Part shown: positions 1 to 5,548 of the stretch, piece after piece
Layout of the letters: each line of letters opens with the position of its first letter
How positions within the stretch are numbered: the first letter of the stretch is position 1
Source of the DNA: Rhodococcus_G sp042754225
GTDB lineage: Bacteria; Actinomycetota; Actinomycetes; Mycobacteriales; Mycobacteriaceae
Length of the DNA stretch: 9,097 nt
Reading direction: 5' to 3'
Assembly: GCF_042754225.1 (NCBI RefSeq)
Contig: NZ_JBHZAH010000162.1
Coordinates: forward strand, 1-9,097
The notes under the pieces: model-generated
The model's database searches: none
Told to the model about the DNA's origin: nothing
What the model saw: the letters and a program-made list of their open reading frames with translations, nothing else
Made by a program: the position numbers and the translations under genes

Positions 1-1
1 C

Positions 2-781
2 CTATGGCGGTCGCTCTTTGGGGTGGCCGAAGATCACAACGGCTGGGTCCAGGAACGCCTCCACCGCGGCCCGGTACTCGGCCGGCCGGTCGTCGTGCAC
101 CAGGTGCCCGGCGCCGGCCACCAGCACGTAGCTCGTCGCCGCGTCGCGTGGCGTCTCGGCCATCCGGCGCATCTGCCCGGCGGGGGTGATGGTGAACTCG
201 CCCTCGAGCAGCAGCGCCGGCGCCCGCACCGCCGACCACTGCGTCCAGAAGTCGCGGGTTCCCCACTCCTCGGAGATGTCCCGCCACACCGGCACCTCGC
301 CGTGCAGGTGGAAGCCGTCGGGTCGCTCCTCGAACGAGTCCATGAAGTACTGAGCCGCAACGGGTCCGAAGAAATCGACCATGTGCTCGCGGTCCCGGAA
401 GGGCGTCGGCCAGGACCCGATCATCTCGGCCCAGTCGCGCGCGGTGCGGCCCTGGAAGTCGGGCGCCATGTCCTCGACCACCAGCGCGGTGACGCGATCC
501 GGGTGCGCGGCGGCGAAGCACCACGCGTGCAACCCACCCATCGAATGTCCGATCACCACCATCGGTTCGGCGATCGGAGCGACCGCCGCGGCGAGGTCCG
601 CGACGAACGCCTCGGTGGTCAGCTCGGCGGGCGCGGGCCTGCCGTGCCCGGCCGCGTCGAAGGTGTAGACGTGCCCGTGCTCGCGCAGCCACGGCACGTG
701 CCTGCGCCAGGTCCTGGCGCTACCCATCAGTCCGTGGAGCAACAGAATCGGCCGACCGGTCCCACCCTCGTCATGCAGCAC
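2..781 (-). CDS. Alpha/beta hydrolase
   Basis: Complete 259-aa alpha/beta-hydrolase-fold protein, probably cytoplasmic; no signal peptide is visible. The oxyanion-hole strand ends in HGLMG (residues 16-20). The nucleophile elbow is GHSMGG with Ser80, and the catalytic His is probably H226 in AGAGHLVHDDRP. The acid is less obvious. The usual GxxD position after strand 7 reads EGEFTITP (193-200) with no Asp, so E103/D104 after strand 6 (VVEDMAPD) may serve instead. Substrate is unknown. The start is a GTG with no clear Shine-Dalgarno. The frame stays open upstream past the end of the efflux gene and reads VNLGA just before the chosen start, but through a GTT codon, so the true start is uncertain. 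The gene follows the efflux gene by 49 bases on the same strand and may be co-transcribed. From memory, M. tuberculosis mhuD (Rv3592) has a hydrolase neighbour (Rv3591c) on the opposite strand, and this may be its counterpart. Confidence 0.85.
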   Translation of the reverse strand: MLHDEGGTGRPILLLHGLMGSARTWRRHVPWLREHGHVYTFDAAGHGRPAPAELTTEAFVADLAAAVAPIAEPMVVIGHSMGGLHAWCFAAAHPDRVTALVVEDMAPDFQGRTARDWAEMIGSWPTPFRDREHMVDFFGPVAAQYFMDSFEERPDGFHLHGEVPVWRDISEEWGTRDFWTQWSAVRAPALLLEGEFTITPAGQMRRMAETPRDAATSYVLVAGAGHLVHDDRPAEYRAAVEAFLDPAVVIFGHPKERPP

Positions 782-830
782 GGCACCGAGGTTAACCCGG
801 TGCCTTGCCGCTTCGACGTCCCTGGTGGTG

Positions 831-2300
831 TCAGCCCCGATCGAGCACCGGCACCGCCGTGTAACGGCGCCGCCGCAGCAGCGGGGACACGGTGATCGCG
901 AGCCCGACCAGCGCCACCCCGGTGACGAGCACCAGTCCGGGACGGAACTGGTCGAAGCTCGCGGTGGCTTCGCCCGCCGCGTGCGAGCCGCCGGTGACGA
1001 GCGCGGTGGTCAGCGCCAGGACCAGGGCCGCGCCGACCTGCATCGAGGTCTGCACGAGGCCGGAGGCCAGGCCCTGCTCGGAGTCGTCCACGCCCGCGGT
1101 GGCCTGCGCCATGATCGAGGTGAAGCCGAAGGCGAAGCCGAACCCGAGCAGGATCACGCTCGGCACGATCGCGACGACATACGTGGGCTGGTCACTGCCG
1201 ACGAACAGGAACCACAGGTAACCCGCGCTGAGCGAGCCGATCGCGGCGACGATCATCCGCGCCGTCCCGAACCGGTCCACGAGGCGGCCGACGAACGGCG
1301 AGACGACCGCGACGATCAGGCCCGCGGGGAGCAGCGCCATCGCCATCTTCAGCGGCGACCAGCCGAGCCCCGACTGCAGGAAGATCGTCATCATGAACTG
1401 GAAGCTCAGGTAGGAACCGAACAGCGCGATGATGCTCAGGTTGGCACGCACGATCGCGCCGACCCGCAGGATGCTCAGCCGGACCAGCGGATGCGCAATT
1501 CGCCTCTCCACCAACACGAACGAGGTCAGCAACGCGGCCGCGAGGGCGAAGAGTCCGAGCGTGAGCGGGTCCGCCCAACCACGCGCGGGCGCGGAGACGA
1601 CCGTGTAGACGGCGAGCATCATGCCCGCGACCAGGGTGACCGCGCCCGCGAGGTCGTGCCCGCCGGTGTCGGCCGGCCGGTCCCGCGGGATGAGGACGAC
1701 GGCCGCGGCGAGGGCGGCGACCGCGAACGGCACCGGCATCAGGAACGTCCACCGCCACCCGGCGCTGGTGAGCAGTCCGCCCAGGATCAGCCCGGAGGAG
1801 TAGCCGCTGGCGCCGAAGACGGAGAAGATCGACAGCGCGCGGTTGCGGTCCGGCCCCTCCTTGAAGGTGGTGGTCAGGATGGACATCGCGGTCGGCGCGG
1901 TGAAGGCCGCGGCGAGGCCCTTCACGAAGCGGGTCACGATGAGGAGGGTGCCGTCGTCGACGAGCCCGCCGACCAGTGAGGCGAGGGCGAAGACCCCCAG
2001 CGCCACCAGGAAGACGTTGCGCCTGCCGAGCAGGTCGGCCGTTCGACCACCGAGCAGCAGCAGACCACCGAAGCCGAGCACGTAGCCGTTGATGATCCAT
2101 TGCAGCGAGGTGGTGTCGAGGCCGAGTTCGGTGCCGATGGACGGCAGCGCGACGCCAACCATGGAGACGTCGAGCCCGTCGAGGAACATCACGACGCACA
2201 GCACCGCGAGGATCCCCCAGAGCCGGCCGGTCCAACCTCGTTGGGCCCCCGGCGAATCCGTTGTCGTGGTCAGGTTCGGGATGGATTCGGTGATGGTCAC
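831..2300 (-). CDS. DHA2 (14-TM, EmrB/QacA) MFS drug efflux transporter
   Basis: Proton-driven multidrug exporter of the inner membrane, about 489 aa, which suits 14-TM DHA2 members. Numbered from the start chosen here: TM1 carries the motif LDGLDVSMVGVALP with D44, motif A follows TM2 as GGRTADLLGRR (84-94), and the antiporter motif C is GASGYSSGLILGG (163-175). A basic tail RRRRY closes the protein. The frame can be extended 10 codons to an ATG at 2330. I prefer the GTG at 2300 because a likely -10 box (TCTAAT, 2315-2310) lies between the two, which would put the ATG upstream of the transcript start. The gene is divergent from a MarR regulator at 2401 and shares its AT-rich intergenic region, the typical layout of a pump repressed by its neighbour. 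Substrate cannot be read from the sequence. Confidence 0.9.
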   Translation of the reverse strand: MTITESIPNLTTTTDSPGAQRGWTGRLWGILAVLCVVMFLDGLDVSMVGVALPSIGTELGLDTTSLQWIINGYVLGFGGLLLLGGRTADLLGRRNVFLVALGVFALASLVGGLVDDGTLLIVTRFVKGLAAAFTAPTAMSILTTTFKEGPDRNRALSIFSVFGASGYSSGLILGGLLTSAGWRWTFLMPVPFAVAALAAAVVLIPRDRPADTGGHDLAGAVTLVAGMMLAVYTVVSAPARGWADPLTLGLFALAAALLTSFVLVERRIAHPLVRLSILRVGAIVRANLSIIALFGSYLSFQFMMTIFLQSGLGWSPLKMAMALLPAGLIVAVVSPFVGRLVDRFGTARMIVAAIGSLSAGYLWFLFVGSDQPTYVVAIVPSVILLGFGFAFGFTSIMAQATAGVDDSEQGLASGLVQTSMQVGAALVLALTTALVTGGSHAAGEATASFDQFRPGLVLVTGVALVGLAITVSPLLRRRRYTAVPVLDRG

Positions 2301-2309
2301 GTGGGAGAC

Positions 2310-2337
2310 ATTAGATGCACATGCAATCAATGCGCAA
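2310..2337 (-). promoter_or_regulatory. Predicted promoter of the efflux gene
   Basis: On the minus strand, TTGCGC (2337-2332) and TCTAAT (2315-2310) are separated by 16 bases. Transcription would start near 2303, within a few bases of the GTG at 2300, giving a nearly leaderless message. No Shine-Dalgarno is visible before that GTG, which agrees. Confidence 0.4.
2311..2330. promoter_or_regulatory. Candidate MarR operator
   Basis: Imperfect palindrome of the form TTnnnTGCAnnTGCAnnnAA, with 12 of 20 positions matching the reverse complement. It overlaps the -10 box and spacer of the predicted efflux promoter, where a MarR dimer would block transcription. Length and symmetry fit MarR-family operators. 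More TGCA-type words (TGCGCA at 2331-2336, TGCA around 2352 and 2367) lie toward marR and could be further half sites for autoregulation. Assignment to the neighbouring MarR is inference. Confidence 0.45.
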
Positions 2338-2365
2338 GCACTAATTCTGTTTGCATTTATTTTCC

Positions 2366-2394
2366 TTGCACCGACTCGGGAGGCGAACTAGGAT
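2366..2394 (+). promoter_or_regulatory. Predicted marR promoter, leaderless type
   Basis: TTGCAC (2366-2371) and TAGGAT (2389-2394) are 17 bases apart, close to the sigma-A consensus for actinobacteria. Only six bases separate the -10 box from the ATG at 2401, so transcription should begin at or one base before the start codon. Confidence 0.6.
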
Positions 2395-2400
2395 GCGGCC

Positions 2401-2790
2401 ATGACGTCACCCGCGGAGCTGCGCGACACCTGGCGCACCCTGCTGACCCGGTACAACGGCATCGCCTGCGAACTCGACCGGCGGATGCAGAGCGCTCACG
2501 GGCTGAGCATGAGCGACTTCGAGACGCTCGACCGCCTGATGTCCGTCACCTGCAAGCACCCGCGCATGCAGGAACTGGCCGCCGACATGTACCTGAGCCC
2601 GAGCGCGCTCTCGCGCAGCGTCGCCCGGCTGGAGAAGGCCGGGCTGGTCGCGCGCTCGCTGTGCGAAGCCGACCGGCGCGGGGTGTTCGTCGACGTCACG
2701 GACGCCGGGCGCGCGGTGCATGCGGACGCCGCCGGGATCCAGCTGACGGTGCTCGCCGAGCATCTCGGCGAGCCTGCCGACGCCGACTGA
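2401..2790 (+). CDS. MarR-family transcriptional regulator
   Basis: 129-aa winged helix-turn-helix protein, short for the family (usually about 140-150 aa), with a clipped C-terminal dimerisation helix. The HTH spans about residues 56-84 (MQELAADMYLSPSALSRSVARLEKAG), the recognition helix is SPSALSRSVARLEKAG, and the wing is CEADRRGVFVDVTDAGR (88-104). Three cysteines are present (C23, C51, C88). None sits in the N-terminal context of the OhrR sensor cysteine, so redox sensing is only a possibility. It is divergent from the DHA2 pump at 831-2300 and very likely represses that pump and itself, released by a pump substrate. The start ATG lies directly after a strong promoter, so the mRNA is probably leaderless. 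A perfect 10-bp hairpin lies inside the last codons. Confidence 0.9.
   Translation: MTSPAELRDTWRTLLTRYNGIACELDRRMQSAHGLSMSDFETLDRLMSVTCKHPRMQELAADMYLSPSALSRSVARLEKAGLVARSLCEADRRGVFVDVTDAGRAVHADAAGIQLTVLAEHLGEPADAD
2751..2773 (+). terminator. Hairpin in the 3' end of marR, possible terminator
   Basis: Perfect 10-bp inverted repeat, GCTCGCCGAG and CTCGGCGAGC, around a CAT loop. It ends 17 bases before the last base of the marR stop codon and encodes the near-symmetric peptide LAEHLGE. No T-run follows, as is common for actinobacterial terminators. mhuD has its own promoter just downstream, so ending the marR transcript here would make sense. The alternative is a coding coincidence. Confidence 0.35.
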
Positions 2791-2817
2791 GCACACCTGC
2801 CCGCGAGGCGTCGGGAG

Positions 2818-2823
2818 TACGCT
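2818..2823 (+). promoter_or_regulatory. -10 box of mhuD, leaderless type
   Basis: TACGCT fits TANNNT and ends seven bases before the mhuD ATG at 2831, placing the transcript start at about the start codon. No good -35 box is visible, and no Shine-Dalgarno precedes the ATG. Confidence 0.45.
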
Positions 2824-2830
2824 CGCGGCC

Positions 2831-3139
2831 ATGGCAGTCGTGAAGATCAATGCAATCGAGGTGCCCGAGGGCGCCGGCCCCGAACTCGAGAAGCGGTTCG
2901 CGCAGCGCGCGGGCACCGTCGAGAACTCCCCCGGATTCCTGGGCTTCCAGCTGTTGCGCCCGACCGGCGGCGAGACCCGCTATTTCGTGGTCACCCAGTG
3001 GGAGTCCGAGGAGGCCTTCGCAGCCTGGCGTGACGGCGACGCCCGCGCCGCCCACGCCGGTGAGGCGCGCAAGCCCGTCTCCACCGGCGCCTCGCTGCTC
3101 GAGTTCGAGGTCGTGCTCGACGTGGCCGCCAAGGCCTAA
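2831..3139 (+). CDS. mhuD: Heme-degrading monooxygenase MhuD (mycobilin-producing)
   Basis: 102-aa ABM-fold (dimeric ferredoxin-like) protein, nearly collinear with M. tuberculosis MhuD (Rv3592) as I remember it. Shared stretches include VVKINAIEVP near the N terminus, ENSPGFLGFQLLRP (31-44), RYFVVT (50-55) and TGASLLEFEVVLDV near the C terminus. The residues known to shape the heme pocket and chemistry in MhuD are present at the same numbers: N7, R26, W66 and the heme-ligand H75. MhuD opens heme in the cytosol, releasing iron and mycobilin without CO, so this gene should supply iron from heme. It has its own -10 box and probably a leaderless mRNA. No heme uptake genes are in the window. The neighbouring efflux/MarR pair is not functionally related in any obvious way. 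Confidence 0.93.
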   Translation: MAVVKINAIEVPEGAGPELEKRFAQRAGTVENSPGFLGFQLLRPTGGETRYFVVTQWESEEAFAAWRDGDARAAHAGEARKPVSTGASLLEFEVVLDVAAKA

Positions 3140-3185
3140 GGGCGCCCGAGCCCCGAGAACCCCGGTCGGCCGCCGGTCGGGCCGG

Positions 3186-3191
3186 TAGATT
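3186..3191 (+). promoter_or_regulatory. -10 box of the esterase gene, leaderless type
   Basis: TAGATT fits TANNNT and ends seven bases before the ATG at 3199. The upstream stretch 3140-3185 is GC-rich, contains a short direct repeat (CCGGTCGG twice, around 3162-3180), and shows no Shine-Dalgarno. Confidence 0.5.
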
Positions 3192-3198
3192 CACTCGT

Positions 3199-4242
3199 AT
3201 GACCGCGGTAGTCGACTCCGCGAAACGGCACACCCTGCAGGCGCTGCTGTCGCTGCCCTCCGGCATCGTCCGCCGCCTCGCAGGGCGGCCGGTGGAGATC
3301 GAGGGCAACATCCTCGATCCCGAGATGCAGCTCGTCCTCACGCTGCGCAAGATCGAAGGCGCAGCCATCGAGGAACGACCGATCCCAGGCGGACGACGCG
3401 CGCTGGTCGACGCCGCGAAGGCGGTCGGCGGCGACCTGCCGATCGGCGCGGTCACCGACCTCGACATCGACGGTCCGGGCGGCCCGCTCCGGCTGCGCTT
3501 CTACACCCCGCGCAATCTGGCCGCGGTGTCGCCGGCCCTGTTCTTCATCCACGGCGGCGGATTCATCTACGGCGACCTCGAATCCCACGACGCGATGTGC
3601 CGTTTCCTCGCCGAGCGGGCGGGAGTCCGGGTGGTCGCCGTCAACTACCGGCTCGCCCCCGAGTCGCCCTTCCCCGCTGCCGTCGACGACGTCGAGGCGG
3701 CGTACTCGTTCGTCACCGCCAACGCGACGGGCCTGGGCATCGACCCGGACCGCATCGCCGTCGGCGGCGACAGCGCGGGCGGCAATCTCGCCGCGGTGCT
3801 CGCCCAGCGCGCCACCCGCGCGCAGGTCGGGGCGCCGCCGGTCTTCCAGTTGCTGATCTATCCCGCGGTGGATTTCGCCGTGAAGCGGCCCAGCCGGACG
3901 ACCTTCGCGACGGGGTTCTTCCTGAACAAACGATTCACGGACCTCACCGAGGCGAGCTACCCGCCCGCCGGGGTGGACCTGACCGACCCGCTGCTGTCCC
4001 CGATCTACGGCGACCTGACAGGTCTGCCGCCCACCTATGTCGTGACGGCCGGGTTCGACCCGCTGCGCGACGAAGGCGACGACTACGCCGAGAAGCTCCG
4101 CCAGGCAGGAGTGGCGGTGCAACACGTCCGCGAGCCCGGTCTGATCCACTCCTTCGCGAACATGGTGGGGGTGGGGCGTTCGGGGCCCGAGGCGATGGGA
4201 CGGGCCGCGGCCGCGCTGCGGAGGGCCGTCTCCACCCCGTAG
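3199..4242 (+). CDS. Class IV (HSL-family) carboxylesterase/lipase, LipH/LipN-like
   Basis: 347-aa alpha/beta hydrolase of the hormone-sensitive-lipase family; it hydrolyses acyl esters and is probably cytosolic, with no signal peptide. The family signature HGGGF is at 118-122 (oxyanion hole). The nucleophile motif GDSAGG has Ser192, the acid is D287 in GFDPLRDEG, and the base is H317 in GLIHSF, so the triad is complete. The substrate-side motif YRLAPESPFPA (150-160) is also typical. The N-terminal 80 or so residues form a cap that includes VEIEGNILDPEMQLVL, resembling the N terminus I recall for mycobacterial LipN. Natural substrate and exact orthologue are not determined. The gene starts 59 bases after mhuD but has its own TANNNT box, so it is probably transcribed separately. 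Confidence 0.92.
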   Translation: MTAVVDSAKRHTLQALLSLPSGIVRRLAGRPVEIEGNILDPEMQLVLTLRKIEGAAIEERPIPGGRRALVDAAKAVGGDLPIGAVTDLDIDGPGGPLRLRFYTPRNLAAVSPALFFIHGGGFIYGDLESHDAMCRFLAERAGVRVVAVNYRLAPESPFPAAVDDVEAAYSFVTANATGLGIDPDRIAVGGDSAGGNLAAVLAQRATRAQVGAPPVFQLLIYPAVDFAVKRPSRTTFATGFFLNKRFTDLTEASYPPAGVDLTDPLLSPIYGDLTGLPPTYVVTAGFDPLRDEGDDYAEKLRQAGVAVQHVREPGLIHSFANMVGVGRSGPEAMGRAAAALRRAVSTP

Positions 4243-4268
4243 CCGGTTCCCCGCCGGCACGGCATCGA

Positions 4269-4298
4269 TTGACACCACCGCCGGGTCAATGCGAGAGT
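4269..4298 (+). promoter_or_regulatory. Predicted promoter of the riboswitch-cbtBA transcript
   Basis: A perfect -35 TTGACA (4269-4274) and a weak -10 GAGAGT (4293-4298) are 18 bases apart. The start would fall near 4305, just ahead of the riboswitch P1 stem at 4311. The window between the esterase stop and here holds only a weak 5-bp GCCGG/CCGGC hairpin (4242-4258). Confidence 0.5.
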
Positions 4299-4310
4299 GC
4301 GCTGGTAATA

Positions 4311-4402
4311 GCGATGGCTGACGGGAATCCGGCGAAAGTCCGGAGCGGTCGCGCCACTGTGATCGAGGCACCGTCTCGACAGCCAGACACCGTGGCCATC
4401 GC
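4311..4402 (+). ncRNA. Cobalamin (B12) riboswitch, compact form
   Basis: The conserved core appears in the right order: GGGAA (4323-4327), CCGG-CGAAAGT-CCGG (4329-4343), GCGGTCGCGCCACTGTGA (4344-4361), a small TCGAG/CTCGA hairpin (4363-4379), and the B12 box AGCCAGACACC (4381-4391). A perfect 8-bp P1 closes it: GCGATGGC (4311-4318) with GCCATCGC (4395-4402). The domain is only about 92 nt, so peripheral stems are small. Downstream, CCTGG (4402-4406) can pair with CCAGG (4428-4432), which covers part of the cbtB Shine-Dalgarno. There is no clear terminator, so translational control is likely: adenosylcobalamin or a related form bound, cbtB translation off. The genes downstream are cobalt transporter candidates, the expected regulon. 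Confidence 0.93.
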
Positions 4403-4439
4403 CTGGACTTTTGAGGGACGCGCAATCCCAGGAGGAACC

Positions 4440-4634
4440 ATGACACTCGTTCACACCCCCAGCAAGGCAACCGATTCCATCGGCATTGCGATGATCATCG
4501 CGGGCGTGGTCATGCTCGCGATGCTGACCCTGTACCTGGTCGGCTTCGACCAGGGTGCGGTCTCGCGCGGCGGCATGTACATGCACGAGCTGATGCACGA
4601 CGGTCGCCACCTGCTGGGCCTGCCGTGCCACTGA
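4440..4634 (+). CDS. cbtB: CbtB, small cobalt transporter subunit
   Basis: 64-aa membrane protein with one hydrophobic segment (about residues 13-35) and a C-terminal metal-binding-like tail, MHELMHDGRHLLGLPCH (48-64). The tail contains H49, H53, H57, C63 and H64 and ends in the PCH signature of CbtB proteins. CbtB with CbtA is a predicted cobalt uptake system found under B12 riboswitches. Its mechanism is inferred from regulation and gene linkage rather than well established. The ATG follows AGGAGG (4430-4435) at a short spacing of four bases, the strongest Shine-Dalgarno in the window and the likely control point of the riboswitch. The stop overlaps the cbtA start by 10 bases, which suggests translational coupling. 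Confidence 0.9.
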   Translation: MTLVHTPSKATDSIGIAMIIAGVVMLAMLTLYLVGFDQGAVSRGGMYMHELMHDGRHLLGLPCH

Positions 4635-5467
4635 CCGACGCCTTCACGAAACTCCTCATCCGCGGCCTGCTGGCCGGCCTCGTCGCCGGCCTGCTGGCCG
4701 GTGCCGTCGCGTTCGTGATCGGCGAACCGCACATCGACGCGGCCATCGCGATCGAGGAGTCCGCATCCGCTCCGGCCGAGCATTCGGCGACGCCGCACGA
4801 GCACGACGCCGCGTCCGCGCACACCGACGCGACCGAGCATCCGGATCAGCCCGCCACCGAGTCGTCGGGCCACTCGCACGGCGACGACGCGCTGGTCAGC
4901 CGCGACGGTCAGCGGTTCGGGCTGTTCCTGGCCACCACGCTCGCCGGACTCGCGCTGGGCGCGATCTTCGCCGTCGTAGCCCACTACGCGCGACGGGTGA
5001 GCAACCTGTCCGGGCCGGTCCTGGGCCTGTGCCTCGCCGGCCTCGGCTGGCTCGCGATCGAGGCGGTGCCGTTCTTCAAGTACCCGGCCAACCCGCCCGC
5101 GGTCGGCGACCCGGACACCATCGACAAGCGCACCTGGCTCTGGCTCGCCTCGGTGCTGCTCGGACTGCTCGCGGTCGGGCTCGCGGCCTACGCGGCGAGG
5201 ATCGTCTCGGCGCACCAGTTCCTGACCGTGCGCATCGCGGTGCCGCTGCTGGTGTTCCTGGTGGTCGTGGCGATCGGCTACGTGGCACTGCCGGGTATCA
5301 ACGAAGTCGGCAGCGACTTCCCCGCCACGTTGTTGTGGGAGTTCCGAGTCTCCTCGCTGGCCATCCAGGCGACGCTGTGGCTCGCACTGGGACTCGGCTT
5401 CGCCTTCCTCACCGAGCGCGCCAACCGGCCGTCGGGGCAGCGGAACTCGCTCGCCGACGCCCGCTGA
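4625..5467 (+). CDS. cbtA: CbtA, membrane cobalt transporter subunit
   Basis: 280-aa integral membrane protein of the CbtA family. Hydrophobic segments lie at about 8-32, 98-120, 129-151, 170-194, 200-222 and 245-263. The fourth may be read as a longer helix; five or six spans are plausible. Between the first two is a loop (53-86) with seven histidines and many acidic residues (H53, H58, H60, H66, H72, H83, H85), a likely metal-collecting loop. Family-typical motifs are FKYPANPPAVGDPDTI (151-166) and PGINEVGSDFPATLLWEFR (223-241). It starts with a GTG inside the end of cbtB and has no strong Shine-Dalgarno of its own, so expression should follow cbtB and hence the B12 riboswitch. Proposed role: cobalt uptake for cobalamin synthesis when B12 is scarce. 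Confidence 0.9.
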   Translation: MPLTDAFTKLLIRGLLAGLVAGLLAGAVAFVIGEPHIDAAIAIEESASAPAEHSATPHEHDAASAHTDATEHPDQPATESSGHSHGDDALVSRDGQRFGLFLATTLAGLALGAIFAVVAHYARRVSNLSGPVLGLCLAGLGWLAIEAVPFFKYPANPPAVGDPDTIDKRTWLWLASVLLGLLAVGLAAYAARIVSAHQFLTVRIAVPLLVFLVVVAIGYVALPGINEVGSDFPATLLWEFRVSSLAIQATLWLALGLGFAFLTERANRPSGQRNSLADAR

Positions 5468-5473
5468 CCACTT

Positions 5474-5547
5474 CCCCCAGCCTCCCCGATGTCACAGTGG
5501 TTCGCCTGACGCGAACCGATGTGACATCGGGGAGGTCTCGTTGGGGG
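5474..5547. terminator. Long two-part hairpin between convergent cbtA and frnE-like genes
   Basis: A perfect 16-bp stem CCTCCCCGATGTCACA (5481-5496) pairs with 5520-5535. An inner 7-bp stem GGTTCGC (5499-5505) pairs with GCGAACC (5511-5517) around the loop CTGAC; a 2x2 GT/GA internal loop separates the two stems. Outside, CCCCCA (5474-5479) can pair with TGGGGG (5542-5547). It sits 7 bases after the cbtA stop and 2 bases after the frnE-like stop. Its symmetry lets it fold on either strand, so a bidirectional terminator is the simplest reading. It has no T-run. Confidence 0.75.
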
Positions 5548-5548
5548 G

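Noticed and set aside
825..1979. 384-codon plus-strand frame opposite the first DHA2 pump
   Set aside because: The product is an extreme Arg/Glu/Gln/Asp/His-rich sequence, the mirror of a membrane protein's codons. The transporter on the other strand has clear motifs A and C.
3140..3185. Direct repeat CCGGTCGG in the mhuD-esterase gap
   Set aside because: Two short GC-rich copies with no third unit or symmetry; expected by chance at this base composition.
3136..4470. 444-codon open frame on the minus strand opposite the esterase
   Set aside because: It is an antisense frame of a gene with a complete catalytic triad. Its product has a low-complexity Arg/Gly/Asp composition typical of GC-rich shadow frames and matches no family I know.
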